A DNA stretch of 64,000 nt from Mycolicibacillus trivialis. Its GTDB lineage: Bacteria > Actinomycetota > Actinomycetes > Mycobacteriales > Mycobacteriaceae. A program made the translations under genes and the position numbers. Shown here piece by piece: positions 41,985-50,435 of this stretch. The first letter of the stretch is position 1. Each line of letters opens with the position of its first letter. The stretch lies in assembly GCF_002102395.1 (NCBI RefSeq), contig NZ_LQPZ01000037.1, positions 1 through 64,000 of the forward strand, read 5' to 3'. The notes beneath the pieces are model-generated. The model did no database searches. It had not been told where the DNA came from and saw only the letters and a program-made list of their open reading frames with translations.

Positions 41985-42686
41985 ATGGCCGACATCGATG
42001 GTGCGCGACCGGCACCGTCGCAGACCAGCCCCGACACCCCGGCCGAAGCACACCCCGAGGTGTCCGAGGAGGACACCAACCGCGCGCCCGACGAGACCGA
42101 CGAGGAACTCACCGCCCGGTTCGAGCGCGACGCGATCCCGCTGCTCGACCAGCTCTACGGCGGCGCGCTGCGGATGACCCGCAACCCCGCCGACGCCGAG
42201 GACCTGCTGCAGGAGACCATGGTGAAGGCCTACGCCGGGTTCCGGTCGTTCCGGGCCGGCACCAACCTCAAAGCGTGGCTGTACCGCATCCTGACCAACA
42301 CCTACATCAACAGCTACCGCAAGAAGCAGCGTCAGCCGGCCGAGTACCCCACCGAGGAGATCACCGACTGGCAGGTCGCCGCCGCCGCTCAGCACACCTC
42401 CCGCGGGCTGCGGTCGGCGGAGATCGAGGCCCTCGAGGCGCTGCCGGACACCGAGATCAAGGCGGCGCTGCAGGCGCTGCCGGAAGACTTCCGGATGGCG
42501 GTGTACTACGCCGACGTCGAAGGGTTCCCGTACAAGGAGATCGCCGAGATCATGGGCACCCCGATCGGAACGGTGATGTCACGGCTGCACCGTGGCCGCC
42601 GGCAACTACGCAACCTGTTGACCGACGTCGCCAAGGATCGGGGATTCATCCGTGGCGACCGCGCCGCCGAGGAGGTGTCGTCGTGA
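41985..42686 (+). CDS. sigH: ECF sigma factor SigH
   Basis: 233-aa group IV sigma factor for heat, oxidative and disulfide stress. Region 2 ([30 protein letters not shown]...[21 protein letters not shown]) and region 4 ([42 protein letters not shown]). ATG 41985 starts MADIDG, as in M. tuberculosis SigH from memory; the N-terminal acidic linker before region 2 is longer here. Overlaps its anti-sigma gene by GTGA. Confidence 0.96.
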   Translation: MADIDGARPAPSQTSPDTPAEAHPEVSEEDTNRAPDETDEELTARFERDAIPLLDQLYGGALRMTRNPADAEDLLQETMVKAYAGFRSFRAGTNLKAWLYRILTNTYINSYRKKQRQPAEYPTEEITDWQVAAAAQHTSRGLRSAEIEALEALPDTEIKAALQALPEDFRMAVYYADVEGFPYKEIAEIMGTPIGTVMSRLHRGRRQLRNLLTDVAKDRGFIRGDRAAEEVSS

Positions 42687-42985
42687 CCGACTTCGCATGT
42701 GGGTGCGGCTCACCCGACGCCGACCACCCCGGCTCCGACGTCGACTGCGCCGAGGTGATGGCCGAGGTCTGGACGCTGCTCGACGGCGAGTGCACCGATG
42801 AGTCGCGCAACCGGCTGCGCCAGCACCTGGAGAACTGCCCCGGCTGCCTGCGCGAATACGGGGTCGAGGAGCGGATCAAGGTGCTCATCGCGACCAAGTG
42901 CAGCGGGGAGAAGGCGCCGACCGGGCTACGCGAACGGCTGCGGGTGGAGATCCGCCGGACCACCATCGTCCGCGAACTCCACTGA
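42683..42985 (+). CDS. rshA: Zinc anti-sigma factor RshA
   Basis: 100-aa redox-sensitive anti-sigma factor for SigH. ZAS motif HxxxCxxC in [15 protein letters not shown]; extra cysteines at the N-terminus (CGCG) and in TKCSGEK. Oxidation of the CxxC releases SigH. GTG start overlaps the sigH stop. Total size and placement match the actinobacterial sigH-rshA pair. Confidence 0.93.
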   Translation: MTDFACGCGSPDADHPGSDVDCAEVMAEVWTLLDGECTDESRNRLRQHLENCPGCLREYGVEERIKVLIATKCSGEKAPTGLRERLRVEIRRTTIVRELH

Positions 42986-43018
42986 TCCGGCGCTGACCCG
43001 GCGGCGCGCCGGCGCGGG

Positions 43019-43093
43019 TCAGGCGTTGGGGCGCTTGCCGTGATTGGCTTTGCTGTGCTTACGGTCGCGCTTCTTGCGGCCACGTTTGGCCAT
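43019..43093 (-). CDS. Small basic 50S ribosomal protein bL37 (actinobacterial)
   Basis: 24-aa peptide MAKRGRKKRDRKHSKANHGK + RPNA (split here), almost all Lys/Arg/His, identical in type to the mycobacterium-specific ribosomal protein found by cryo-EM as bL37. GGAGGTGG lies 6 nt before the ATG. Easily missed by length cut-offs. Sits downstream of rshA in antisense orientation, 33 bp from its stop. Confidence 0.85.
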   Translation of the reverse strand: MAKRGRKKRDRKHSKANHGKRPNA

Positions 43094-43265
43094 GGGAGCC
43101 ACCTCCGGGCGGTCGGTTGGATCGGATCGGAGAACACCGATCGTTCCCCACCAGTTTCGCACGCCGCCCCGGCCGGACGCCGCGGTGCCCTGTTCGCGGG
43201 CACCGCGCGTCGGTTGTGGTTCGATAGACGGGCAGCGACTGACCACCGGAACGAGCGGAGTGAAG

Positions 43266-43481
43266 ATGGCCGAAGACGTTCGGGCCGAGATCGTGGCGAG
43301 TGTGCTCGAAGTCGTGGTCTCCGAGGGCGACGAGATCAACGCCGGTGACACCGTCGTGCTGCTGGAGTCGATGAAGATGGAGATCCCGGTCCTCGCCGAG
43401 GTCGCCGGAACGATCACCAAGGTCAGCGTCGCGGTCGGTGACGTCATCCGGGCCGGCGACCTGATCGCAGTGATCGGCTAG
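43266..43481 (+). CDS. Biotinylated carrier protein (TB7.3-like)
   Basis: 71-aa biotinyl/lipoyl domain protein. The biotinylation motif ESMKMEI places biotin on Lys37; GD turns (VSEGDEINAGDTV, VAVGDVIRAGDLIAVIG) form the hairpin fold. A stand-alone domain without carboxylase, matching the M. tuberculosis TB7.3 size. It could serve as BCCP for an acyl-CoA carboxylase elsewhere. ATG 43266; followed 15 bp later by pdtaS. Confidence 0.93.
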   Translation: MAEDVRAEIVASVLEVVVSEGDEINAGDTVVLLESMKMEIPVLAEVAGTITKVSVAVGDVIRAGDLIAVIG

Positions 43482-43496
43482 CCCCGGAGCCCGGCG

Positions 43497-45005
43497 GTGT
43501 CGACCCTCGGCAACCTGCTCGCCGATCACACGGTCCTGCCCGGCGGCGCCGTCGACCACCTGCACGCCGTGGTGGGGGAGTGGCAGCTGCTGGCGGACCT
43601 GTCCTTCGCCGACTACCTGATGTGGGTGCGCCGCGACGCCGACACGCTGGTGTGCGTGGCGCAGTGCCGGCCCAACACCGCCACGACCATGCTGCAGACC
43701 GACGCGGTCGGCACCGTCGTCACCGCCGACGAGGTGCCGCTGGTCGACCGGGCGTTCCGGACGGGGGCGATCCGCCGCGAGCAGGTGACCCGCCGGCTGG
43801 CCCTGTCGGACACCGCGATGAACGTCGAAGCCGTCCCGGTCCGCTGCGGCGAACAGGTGGTGGCGGTGCTGACCCACCAGACCGCGGTCGCCGAGCGGCG
43901 CGGCTCCAGCCCGCTGGAGACCGCCTACCTCGACTGCGCGCGCGACCTGTTGCACATGCTCTCCGAGGGCACCTTCCCGGTCGGGGACCTGGCCATCTCG
44001 CGCTCCACTCCCCGTGCCGGCGACGGCTTCATCCGGCTCGGGGTCGACGGCACGGTGCGCTACGCGAGCCCCAACGCGCTGTCGGCGTATCACCGGATGG
44101 GGCTCAAGTCGGACCTGGAGGGCCGTAACCTCGTCGCGGCCACCCGGCCGCTCATCTCCGACTCGTTCGAGGCCGCCGAACTGGCCGAGCACATCGGCGA
44201 ATCGCTGACCGGCGGGTCGGGGATGCGCATGGAGGTCGACGCCGGCGGCGCGGCGGTGCTGGTGCGGACGCTGCCGCTGCTGCGGCACGGGACGCCGGCC
44301 GGCGCGGCGGTGCTCATCCGCGACGTCACCGAGGTCAAGCGGCGTGACCGGGCGTTGCTGTCCAAGGACGCCACCATCCGCGAGATCCACCACCGGGTGA
44401 AGAACAACCTGCAGACGGTGGCGGCGCTGCTGCGCCTGCAGGCCCGCCGCACCACCAACCCGGAGGGACGCGAGGCGCTGATCGAGTCGGTGCGGCGGGT
44501 GGCCTCGATCGCCCAGGTCCACGACGCGCTGTCGATGTCGGTGGATGAGGAGGTCAACCTCGACGAGGTCATCGACCGCATCCTGCCCAGCATGAACGAC
44601 GTCGCGACGGTGGACACCCCGATCCGCATCACCCGCGCCGGTGCGATGGGCGTGCTCGACGCCGACCGGGCGATGGCCCTGGTCATCGTGATCACCGAGC
44701 TGGTGCAGAATGCGATCGAGCACGCCTTCGACCCGGCCGCCGCACAGCGGTGCGTGACGATCAGCGCCGACCGGTCGGCGCGCCGGTTGGAAGTCGTGGT
44801 CCGCGACGACGGCCGCGGCCTGCCCGACGGCTTCAACCTGGAGAAGTCCGACCGGCTCGGCTTGCAGATCGTGCAGACCCTGGTCTCCGCGGAGTTGGAC
44901 GGCAGCCTGGCGATGCGGCCGACCGGCGCCTCCGGCGGCACCGACGTGGTGGTGCGGATCCCGCTCGGCCGGCGCAATCGGCTGTCCCACCGGTCCCCGG
45001 CCTGA
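43497..45005 (+). CDS. pdtaS: PdtaS-type soluble sensor histidine kinase
   Basis: 502-aa cytosolic kinase with N-terminal GAF-like (about residues 1-140) and PAS-like (~170-280) sensory regions, then a HisKA_2 box EIHHRVKNNLQTVAALLRLQ with the phosphoacceptor at His298/299, and HWE/HATPase motifs (ELVQNAIEHAF, DDGRGLPDGF, GLQIVQTLV). Partner of the ANTAR RNA-binding regulator PdtaR, which is not in this window. GTG start. Ends at a strong hairpin shared with whiB1. Confidence 0.93.
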   Translation: MSTLGNLLADHTVLPGGAVDHLHAVVGEWQLLADLSFADYLMWVRRDADTLVCVAQCRPNTATTMLQTDAVGTVVTADEVPLVDRAFRTGAIRREQVTRRLALSDTAMNVEAVPVRCGEQVVAVLTHQTAVAERRGSSPLETAYLDCARDLLHMLSEGTFPVGDLAISRSTPRAGDGFIRLGVDGTVRYASPNALSAYHRMGLKSDLEGRNLVAATRPLISDSFEAAELAEHIGESLTGGSGMRMEVDAGGAAVLVRTLPLLRHGTPAGAAVLIRDVTEVKRRDRALLSKDATIREIHHRVKNNLQTVAALLRLQARRTTNPEGREALIESVRRVASIAQVHDALSMSVDEEVNLDEVIDRILPSMNDVATVDTPIRITRAGAMGVLDADRAMALVIVITELVQNAIEHAFDPAAAQRCVTISADRSARRLEVVVRDDGRGLPDGFNLEKSDRLGLQIVQTLVSAELDGSLAMRPTGASGGTDVVVRIPLGRRNRLSHRSPA

Positions 45006-45018
45006 CCCGGACACAACA

Positions 45019-45046
45019 ATGCGGCCCCGACGAATCGGGGCCGCAT
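45019..45046. terminator. Bidirectional hairpin terminator between pdtaS and whiB1
   Basis: Perfect 12-bp stem ATGCGGCCCCGA / TCGGGGCCGCAT with a CGAA tetraloop in the 57-bp gap between convergent stops. No long T-run; a stable tetraloop hairpin typical of mycobacterial terminators. Confidence 0.8.
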
Positions 45047-45062
45047 CGGAGGAAATCGAAGA

Positions 45063-45317
45063 TCAGACGCTGCTGCGCGCGCGGGTCCGCGCATTGCGCC
45101 GCTTGAGGGCGCGCCGCTCGTCTTCGCTCATGCCGCCCCACACGCCGGCGTCCTGTCCGGTCTCCAGCGCCCAGGCCAGGCATTCGGTGACCACCGGGCA
45201 GCGCGCACAGACCAGTTTGGCTTCGGCGATCTGCGCGAGAGCCGGGCCGCTGTTTCCGACCGGGAAGAACAGTTCCGGGTCCTCGTCGCGACAGACGGCC
45301 TTGTGGCGCCAATCCAT
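45063..45317 (-). CDS. whiB1: Redox/NO-responsive transcription factor WhiB1
   Basis: 84-aa [4Fe-4S] Wbl protein. Four cluster cysteines: one in AVCRDEDPELFFPVG, CARCPVVTEC (CxxC...C), then GVWGGMSEDERR (the G[VI]WGG turn) and a basic DNA-binding tail RRALKRRNARTRARSSV. Start ATG 45317 with GAGGAG upstream; residues before it to 45482 are not conserved. The 270-bp upstream gap has no exact TGTGA-N6-TCACA site. Confidence 0.95.
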   Translation of the reverse strand: MDWRHKAVCRDEDPELFFPVGNSGPALAQIAEAKLVCARCPVVTECLAWALETGQDAGVWGGMSEDERRALKRRNARTRARSSV

Positions 45318-45587
45318 AATCTCGTTACTCCTCACGTGTGTGCGCAGCACGGCGCACCGGCATTTCTCTTCGGCTGTTTTCCGGGCGCAAAAAAGTCTGT
45401 GAACTGTTGCATCCGACCGTGTGATCGTTGCACAGCCTCGACAGATGTCAATAGGAACACTTATCCAAGTGGGCGATATCACGTCCCGGTTACGGGCTGG
45501 TCACGCGGCGGTTCCGCGCACCGCACCCGGATCATCGGGGCCATTCACGGTGCACTAAACTAAACGCACCGGCACCCGGCCACGTCA

Positions 45588-46562
45588 TTAATGCAGGTCG
45601 ACGGGGGATTTTGCGGGTGGTGCAACCACGCTCAAAGCATTCGGCACCGAGCGGAAGGTCATGTCGGTTCGGGTCCCCAGGTAATCGCCGTCGATCTGGC
45701 TGGCGATCGGTGTGTCGTGGCTCACCACCCGCAGTTCGGCGACGTCGTCGTCGCGGATGAGGTGCTTGAACTCCAGCTTGGGTTTCTTGGCGAGCATCTG
45801 GCGGACCAGTCGCAGGCTCGGCAGCACCTTCATGCTGGTGGTGGCGAACACCCCGAGCCCGGCCTCGTAGGTGGTGGTCGGGTTGGTCCACACCGGGCGG
45901 GCGTTGGCATAGGTCCACGGGCTGGTGTTGGAGACGAAGACGAAATGCACCCCGGTCGCCGGCTCGCGGCCGGGCAGGTGCAGGGTCAGCTTCGGGTCCC
46001 GGCGGCTGCTGGCCAGCACCGCGGGCACCGCCGAACGCACGTAGCGCGACATGGTGACCCCGCGCCCGGCGCGGCGGCGGGCCTCGACCGCCGCCACCAC
46101 CTCGCCGTCGACCCCCATCCCGGCGCCGAAGACAGCCCACCGCTCGCCGCAGTCGATCAACCCGACCCGACGCCAGGCGCGCTGCGGCCCGTACTCGTCG
46201 AGCAGCCCGATCAGCTGGTTGGTTGCGACCACCGGGTCCGCCGCGATGCCCAGCGAACGGGCGAAGACGTTCGCCGAGCCGCCGGGCACCACCGCGACCG
46301 CGGGCAGCGGGCCGGCGGGCAGCCGGCCCGGCGGGCCGAGCATCCCGTTGACCACACCGTGGACGGTGCCGTCGCCGCCGTGGACGATCACCAGATCCAC
46401 CCCGTCGCGGGCCGCTGCCCGCACGATCTCCGCGCCGTGGCCGGGATGTTTGGTCTGCTCGACCTGCAGGTGCAGCCGGCTCTGCAGCGCATGGACCAGC
46501 AGGTCGCGGCCGGCCGGCGTGGTCGAGGTGGCGTTGGGGTTCACGATCAGTACGGCGCGCAC
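45588..46562 (-). CDS. Diacylglycerol/lipid kinase family protein
   Basis: 324-aa DAGK-catalytic-domain protein. Motifs: LIVNPNATSTTPAG at the N-terminus, GGDGTVHGVVNGM (residues 62-74; the ATP-binding GGDGT), VPGGSANVFARSLG, and GAGMGVDGEVVA. Probably phosphorylates a diacylglycerol-like or polyisoprenoid lipid; exact substrate unknown. GTG start. Divergent from ectA across 251 bp; homolog of Rv3218 from memory. Confidence 0.9.
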   Translation of the reverse strand: MRAVLIVNPNATSTTPAGRDLLVHALQSRLHLQVEQTKHPGHGAEIVRAAARDGVDLVIVHGGDGTVHGVVNGMLGPPGRLPAGPLPAVAVVPGGSANVFARSLGIAADPVVATNQLIGLLDEYGPQRAWRRVGLIDCGERWAVFGAGMGVDGEVVAAVEARRRAGRGVTMSRYVRSAVPAVLASSRRDPKLTLHLPGREPATGVHFVFVSNTSPWTYANARPVWTNPTTTYEAGLGVFATTSMKVLPSLRLVRQMLAKKPKLEFKHLIRDDDVAELRVVSHDTPIASQIDGDYLGTRTDMTFRSVPNALSVVAPPAKSPVDLH

Positions 46563-46599
46563 GGCTGCCGAGTCTAGAGCGTCCGCCGCCCCCCGCCCT

Positions 46600-46621
46600 T
46601 ATGTAACGATTTGATAACATA
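46600..46621. promoter_or_regulatory. GlnR/MtrA-like AT-rich site between lipid kinase and ectA
   Basis: TATGTAA ... TAACATA imperfect inverted repeat. On the + strand it also reads GTAAC-gatttg-ATAAC, i.e. two AC dinucleotides separated by 9 nt, as in GlnR half-site pairs and in MtrA sites of Streptomyces. About 195 bp upstream of ectA and 40 bp upstream of the divergent kinase gene, so the target is ambiguous. Confidence 0.4.
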
Positions 46622-46813
46622 GTGAGGGTTGGCTAAGGGTGCGACCGCGCCATGCTTTGTGCTGGTTGAGTCGGTGCCGGGGTGGGTATCCGGTCGGCGT
46701 GCACTGTGGCGGCGGTTTGATCGGGAACTGAACATGTGCTTACGGTCGTTGTACCGAGAGCGCTGAGTTGATGACTGACGACGGAATCGGATTGTGGTGA
46801 CTACTAACTCCTT

Positions 46814-47386
46814 ATGTACCTCGATGGGCAAGTGAGCCGGCCTCCACGGACCGAGTCGTTACGTCCCCCCCAGGGAGCGGACGCACTGGGCATGCGCGAT
46901 CTCGCCGAAGCCACCGGTGTGCTGGACGTCAACTCGACCTACGCGTACCTGCTGATGGCCACCGACTTCGCGGCCACCTCGATCGTCGCCGACCGCGACG
47001 GCGAGGTGTGCGGCTTCATCACCGGCTACCACCCACCCGACCGGCCCGAAGTGCTGTTCGTGTGGCAGGTGGCGGTGGCCGACTCTGCGCAGGGCACCGG
47101 ACTGGCCAGCGCCATGCTCGACGCGCTGGTGCACCGGGTGCGCCGGGACCGCCACGGCCACCCGATCACCGTGGAGACCACGGTGACGCCGAGCAATGAA
47201 GCGTCGCGCGCTTTCTTCGGCGCCTTCGCCCGCCGCCACGGGGTCGCGATGACCGAACACGACGGTTTCAGTGCCGACCTCCTGGACACCGACGGTGGGC
47301 ACGAGGACGAACCGATGCTCCGCATCGGTCCGCTCGCCGAACCGCTGGCGGAGACCCCGGCGACGACCAGCGCGAGCCCCAACTGA
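46814..47386 (+). CDS. ectA: L-2,4-diaminobutyrate acetyltransferase
   Basis: 190-aa GNAT enzyme, second step of ectoine synthesis. LRPP..GMRDLAEATGVLDVNSTYAYLL and FVWQVAVADSAQGTGLASAMLDALV (acetyl-CoA binding QGTGLA) are EctA hallmarks, followed by TVTPSNEASRAFFGAFARRHG. First gene of ectABCD. ATG 46814 has a moderate upstream context; the conserved region begins ~15 residues in, so a slightly later start is possible. Confidence 0.94.
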   Translation: MYLDGQVSRPPRTESLRPPQGADALGMRDLAEATGVLDVNSTYAYLLMATDFAATSIVADRDGEVCGFITGYHPPDRPEVLFVWQVAVADSAQGTGLASAMLDALVHRVRRDRHGHPITVETTVTPSNEASRAFFGAFARRHGVAMTEHDGFSADLLDTDGGHEDEPMLRIGPLAEPLAETPATTSASPN

Positions 47387-47407
47387 TTTATGGAGATGGA
47401 GGATCCC

Positions 47408-48688
47408 ATGACCACCCTGACCCCTGCGTCGGAAACCGATCTGCCCGCTGTGTTCAGCGAGGTCGAATCGGAGGTGCGCAGCTACTGCCGCGGCTGGCCG
47501 GCCACGATGGCCACCGCCACCGGCTCCTGGATCACCGACACCGAGGGCCGCAAATACCTCGACCTGTTCGGTGGCGCCGGGGCGCTGAACTACGGCCACA
47601 ACAACCCGGTCCTCAAGGAGCCGCTGCTGGAGTATCTGGCCTCCGACGGGATCGTGCACTCGCTGGACATCGCGACGGTGGCCAAGCAGCGCTTCCTGGA
47701 GACCTTCCAGGGCACGATCCTCAAGCCGCGCAACCTGGACTACAAGGTGCAGTTCCCGGGGCCGACCGGCACCAACGCCGTCGAGGCGGCCCTGAAGCTG
47801 GCCCGTAAGGTGACCGGTCGCGAGTCGATCATCAGCTTCACCAACGCTTTTCACGGGATGACCCTGGGATCGCTGTCGGTGACCGGGAACTCGATGAAGC
47901 GGGCCGGCGCCGGTATTCCGCTGGTGCACGCCACCCCGATGCCCTACGACAACTACTTCGGCGGGGTCACCGAGGACTTCCAGTGGTTCGAGCGGGTTCT
48001 CGACGACTCCGGCAGCGGGCTGAACCGGCCTGCCGCGGTGATCGTCGAAACCGTCCAGGGCGAGGGCGGACTCAACGTCGCCCGGGTGGAGTGGCTGCAG
48101 GCGCTCGCCGAACTCTGCCGCAAGCGCGACATCCTGCTGATCGTCGACGACGTGCAGATGGGTTGCGGCCGCACCGGCCCGTTCTTCAGCTTCGAGGAGG
48201 CCGGGCTGACCCCTGACATCGTGACGCTGTCGAAGTCCATCAGCGGCTACGGCCTGCCGATGGCGCTCACCCTGTTCAAGAGGGACCTCGACGTGTGGAC
48301 CCCCGGGGAGCACAACGGCACCTTCCGCGGTCAGAACCCGTCGTTCATCACCGCGACCAAGGCGATCGAAACCTACTGGGCGGACTCGCAGTTCGAGAAG
48401 GACACCATCGCCAAGGGCGACTTCATGCGGGAACGGCTGGACGGCATCGCGGCCAACCACGAGGGCATCAAGGCGCGGGGCCGCGGCATGGCGCAGGGCC
48501 TGAAGTTCGACACCGCCGAACACGCCAATGCGGTGTGCGCGGCGGCCTTCGAGCGCGGCGTGATGATGGAGACCAGCGGCCCGTCCGACGAGGTCGTCAA
48601 ACTGCTGCCGCCGCTGACCACCTCGCACGCCGATCTCGACACCGGCATGGACATCATCGCCGACGCCGTGACAGCCGTTGTCCGCTGA
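47408..48688 (+). CDS. ectB: Diaminobutyrate-2-oxoglutarate transaminase
   Basis: 426-aa class III PLP aminotransferase making L-2,4-diaminobutyrate from aspartate semialdehyde. GPTGTNAVEAALKLARK, FTNAFHGMTLGSLS, VDDVQMGCGRTGPFFSFE, and PLP lysine in TLSKSISGYGLPMAL. ATG 47408 is preferred over 47390 because GGAGATGGAGG lies just before it. 21 bp after ectA and 27 bp before ectC. Confidence 0.96.
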   Translation: MTTLTPASETDLPAVFSEVESEVRSYCRGWPATMATATGSWITDTEGRKYLDLFGGAGALNYGHNNPVLKEPLLEYLASDGIVHSLDIATVAKQRFLETFQGTILKPRNLDYKVQFPGPTGTNAVEAALKLARKVTGRESIISFTNAFHGMTLGSLSVTGNSMKRAGAGIPLVHATPMPYDNYFGGVTEDFQWFERVLDDSGSGLNRPAAVIVETVQGEGGLNVARVEWLQALAELCRKRDILLIVDDVQMGCGRTGPFFSFEEAGLTPDIVTLSKSISGYGLPMALTLFKRDLDVWTPGEHNGTFRGQNPSFITATKAIETYWADSQFEKDTIAKGDFMRERLDGIAANHEGIKARGRGMAQGLKFDTAEHANAVCAAAFERGVMMETSGPSDEVVKLLPPLTTSHADLDTGMDIIADAVTAVVR

Positions 48689-48715
48689 GTCCGCTGACCG
48701 AGAGGAAACCAACCG

Positions 48716-49108
48716 ATGATTGTTCGCACCACCGAAGAGATCACCGGCACCGAGCGCGACGTCTCCGACGGCACCTGGCGCTCCAAGCGCATCGTGCTCG
48801 CCGACGACGGCGCCGGCTTCTCGTTCCACGAGACCACCATCGAAGCCGGCTCGGTGAACCAGTTTCACTACCAGCACCACATCGAGGCGGTCTGGCTGGT
48901 GGAGGGCAAGGGCACCCTCACCAACCTGGAGACCGGTGAGGAGCACCCCCTCGCCGCCGGCTCGATGTACCTGCTCGACGGCCACGAACGGCACCGCATC
49001 GACTGCGAGGAGCAGATGCGGATGCTGTGTGTCTTCAACCCCCCGGTGACCGGACGGGAGGTTCACGACGAGAACGGCGCCTACCCCGCCCCTGCCCAGC
49101 AGGCATGA
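48716..49108 (+). CDS. ectC: L-ectoine synthase
   Basis: 130-aa cupin that cyclises N-gamma-acetyl-diaminobutyrate to ectoine. MIVRTTEEI start, RIVLADDGAGFSFHETTIEAGSVNQFHYQHHIEAVWLVEGKGTL (metal-binding histidines/Glu of the cupin), and GSMYLLDGHERH. GAGAGGAAACC upstream. Stop overlaps ectD (ATGA). Confidence 0.97.
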   Translation: MIVRTTEEITGTERDVSDGTWRSKRIVLADDGAGFSFHETTIEAGSVNQFHYQHHIEAVWLVEGKGTLTNLETGEEHPLAAGSMYLLDGHERHRIDCEEQMRMLCVFNPPVTGREVHDENGAYPAPAQQA

Positions 49109-50007
49109 CCCAGGCGACACTCACAGGCGTAGAAGACCGTTACCCCACCCGGCTCGGGCACGCGATCAGTCCGGTCCCGCGGACCGAGCCGACCGTGTGG
49201 GGTGACGCCCTGGACGGGCCGCTGAGTCGGGCGGAGCTGGACGGCTTCGCCGACCGCGGCTACCTGATCAAAGCCGGCACCGTCGGCGACGATCACCTGC
49301 CGCTGTTGCAGCGTGAACTGGAGTGGCTCGGCGCCGAACTCGCGGCCGACGACCCGCGGGCGGTCCGCGAGCCCGGCGGCGGGATCCGCTCGGTGTTCGC
49401 CCCGCACCTGCTGAGCGACCTGATCGCCGAGGTGGTCCGGCTGGACACCGTATTGCCGATCGCCCGGCAGCTGCTCGGCGGCGACGTCTACATCCATCAG
49501 GCCCGGATCAACATGATGCCCGGTTTCACCGGCAGCGGGTTCTACTGGCACTCCGACTTCGAGACCTGGCACGCCGAGGACGGCATGCCCGAGATCCGGG
49601 CGGTGTCGTGCTCGATCGCACTGACCGAGAACTACCCCTACAACGGGTCGCTGATGCTGGTGCCCGGCTCGCACCGGACCTTCTATCCGTGCGTGGGCGC
49701 CACCCCGGAGAACAACTACGAGACGTCGCTGGTCAGCCAGGACATCGGGGTGCCCGACCGGGACACCCTGGTCAAAGCCGTCGACCGGCACGGCATCGAC
49801 CAGTTCGTCGGGCCTGCGGGCAGTGCGCTGTGGTTCGACGCCAACCTGCTGCACGGGTCGGGGTCCAACATCACCCCGCTGCCCCGCTCCAACGTGTTCC
49901 TGGTGTTCAACTCGGTGCACAATCCGCTGACCGAACCGTTCTGCGGCGCCCGGCGCCGACCCGAGTACCTCGCCGCCCGCGACCCGGTGACTACGCTGGC
50001 GCTGTGA
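49105..50007 (+). CDS. ectD: Ectoine 5-hydroxylase
   Basis: 300-aa Fe(II)/2-oxoglutarate dioxygenase producing 5-hydroxyectoine. Iron site HSDFETWH (H-x-D) and distal His in LLHGSGSNITP; EctD signature FYWHSDFETWHAEDGMPEIRAVS and NYPYNGSLMLVPGSH. The ATG at 49105 overlaps the ectC stop. Its own TGA overlaps the next gene's GTG, an unusual extension of the ectABCD operon. Confidence 0.96.
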   Translation: MTQATLTGVEDRYPTRLGHAISPVPRTEPTVWGDALDGPLSRAELDGFADRGYLIKAGTVGDDHLPLLQRELEWLGAELAADDPRAVREPGGGIRSVFAPHLLSDLIAEVVRLDTVLPIARQLLGGDVYIHQARINMMPGFTGSGFYWHSDFETWHAEDGMPEIRAVSCSIALTENYPYNGSLMLVPGSHRTFYPCVGATPENNYETSLVSQDIGVPDRDTLVKAVDRHGIDQFVGPAGSALWFDANLLHGSGSNITPLPRSNVFLVFNSVHNPLTEPFCGARRRPEYLAARDPVTTLAL

Positions 50008-50435
50008 GTGTTCTCCCCCCAGAAGGGGTGCGCAAAGCCGGGTTCATCGTCGCCGCCGAGGGGGCGCTGGCGCTGGCCGCGGCGCTGGTGCTGGTGCTGC
50101 GCGGCCTGGCGGGCACGGATCAGTCCCTGGTCAACGGGTTCGGCACCGCCGGTTGGTTCCTGCTGATCGGCGCGGCGGTGCTGGCCGCCGGTTTCGCTCT
50201 GGTGCGCGGTCGGGTGTGGGGCCGCGGCATCGCGGTGTTCGCCCAGCTGCTGTTGCTGCCGGTGGCCTGGTACCTGGCGGTCGGGTCGCATCAGTGGGGC
50301 TACGGCATCCCGGTCGCGGTGGTCGCCGTCACCGTGCTGGCGCTGCTGTTCAGCCCGGCCGCGATCGCCTGGACCGCCGGGCGCGGTCAGACCGATCCGG
50401 CCAACCCGGCCAGCGCCGGGCCCGACAACCGGTAG
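50004..50435 (+). CDS. Four-TM integral membrane protein (Rv3217c-like)
   Basis: 143-aa membrane protein with four hydrophobic segments (~residues 12-34, 46-66, 74-94, 101-122). Length equals M. tuberculosis Rv3217c (143 aa, from memory). Function unknown. GTG start overlaps ectD (GTGA), tying it to the ectoine operon here although the same gene occurs in species without ect. Its last 49 bp overlap the convergent acetyltransferase gene. Confidence 0.85.
   Translation: MSVLPPEGVRKAGFIVAAEGALALAAALVLVLRGLAGTDQSLVNGFGTAGWFLLIGAAVLAAGFALVRGRVWGRGIAVFAQLLLLPVAWYLAVGSHQWGYGIPVAVVAVTVLALLFSPAAIAWTAGRGQTDPANPASAGPDNR

Noticed and set aside
45420-45440. CRP-like site TGTGATCGTTGCACA upstream of whiB1
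   Set aside because: The arms TGTG and CACA are 7 nt apart, one short of the TGTGA-N6-TCACA consensus. Interesting, because whiB1 is CRP-regulated in M. tuberculosis, but not supported here.
46574-46831. 85-codon minus-strand frame between lipid kinase and ectA
   Set aside because: Overlaps the ectA start, has no homology that I recognise and looks like random sequence.
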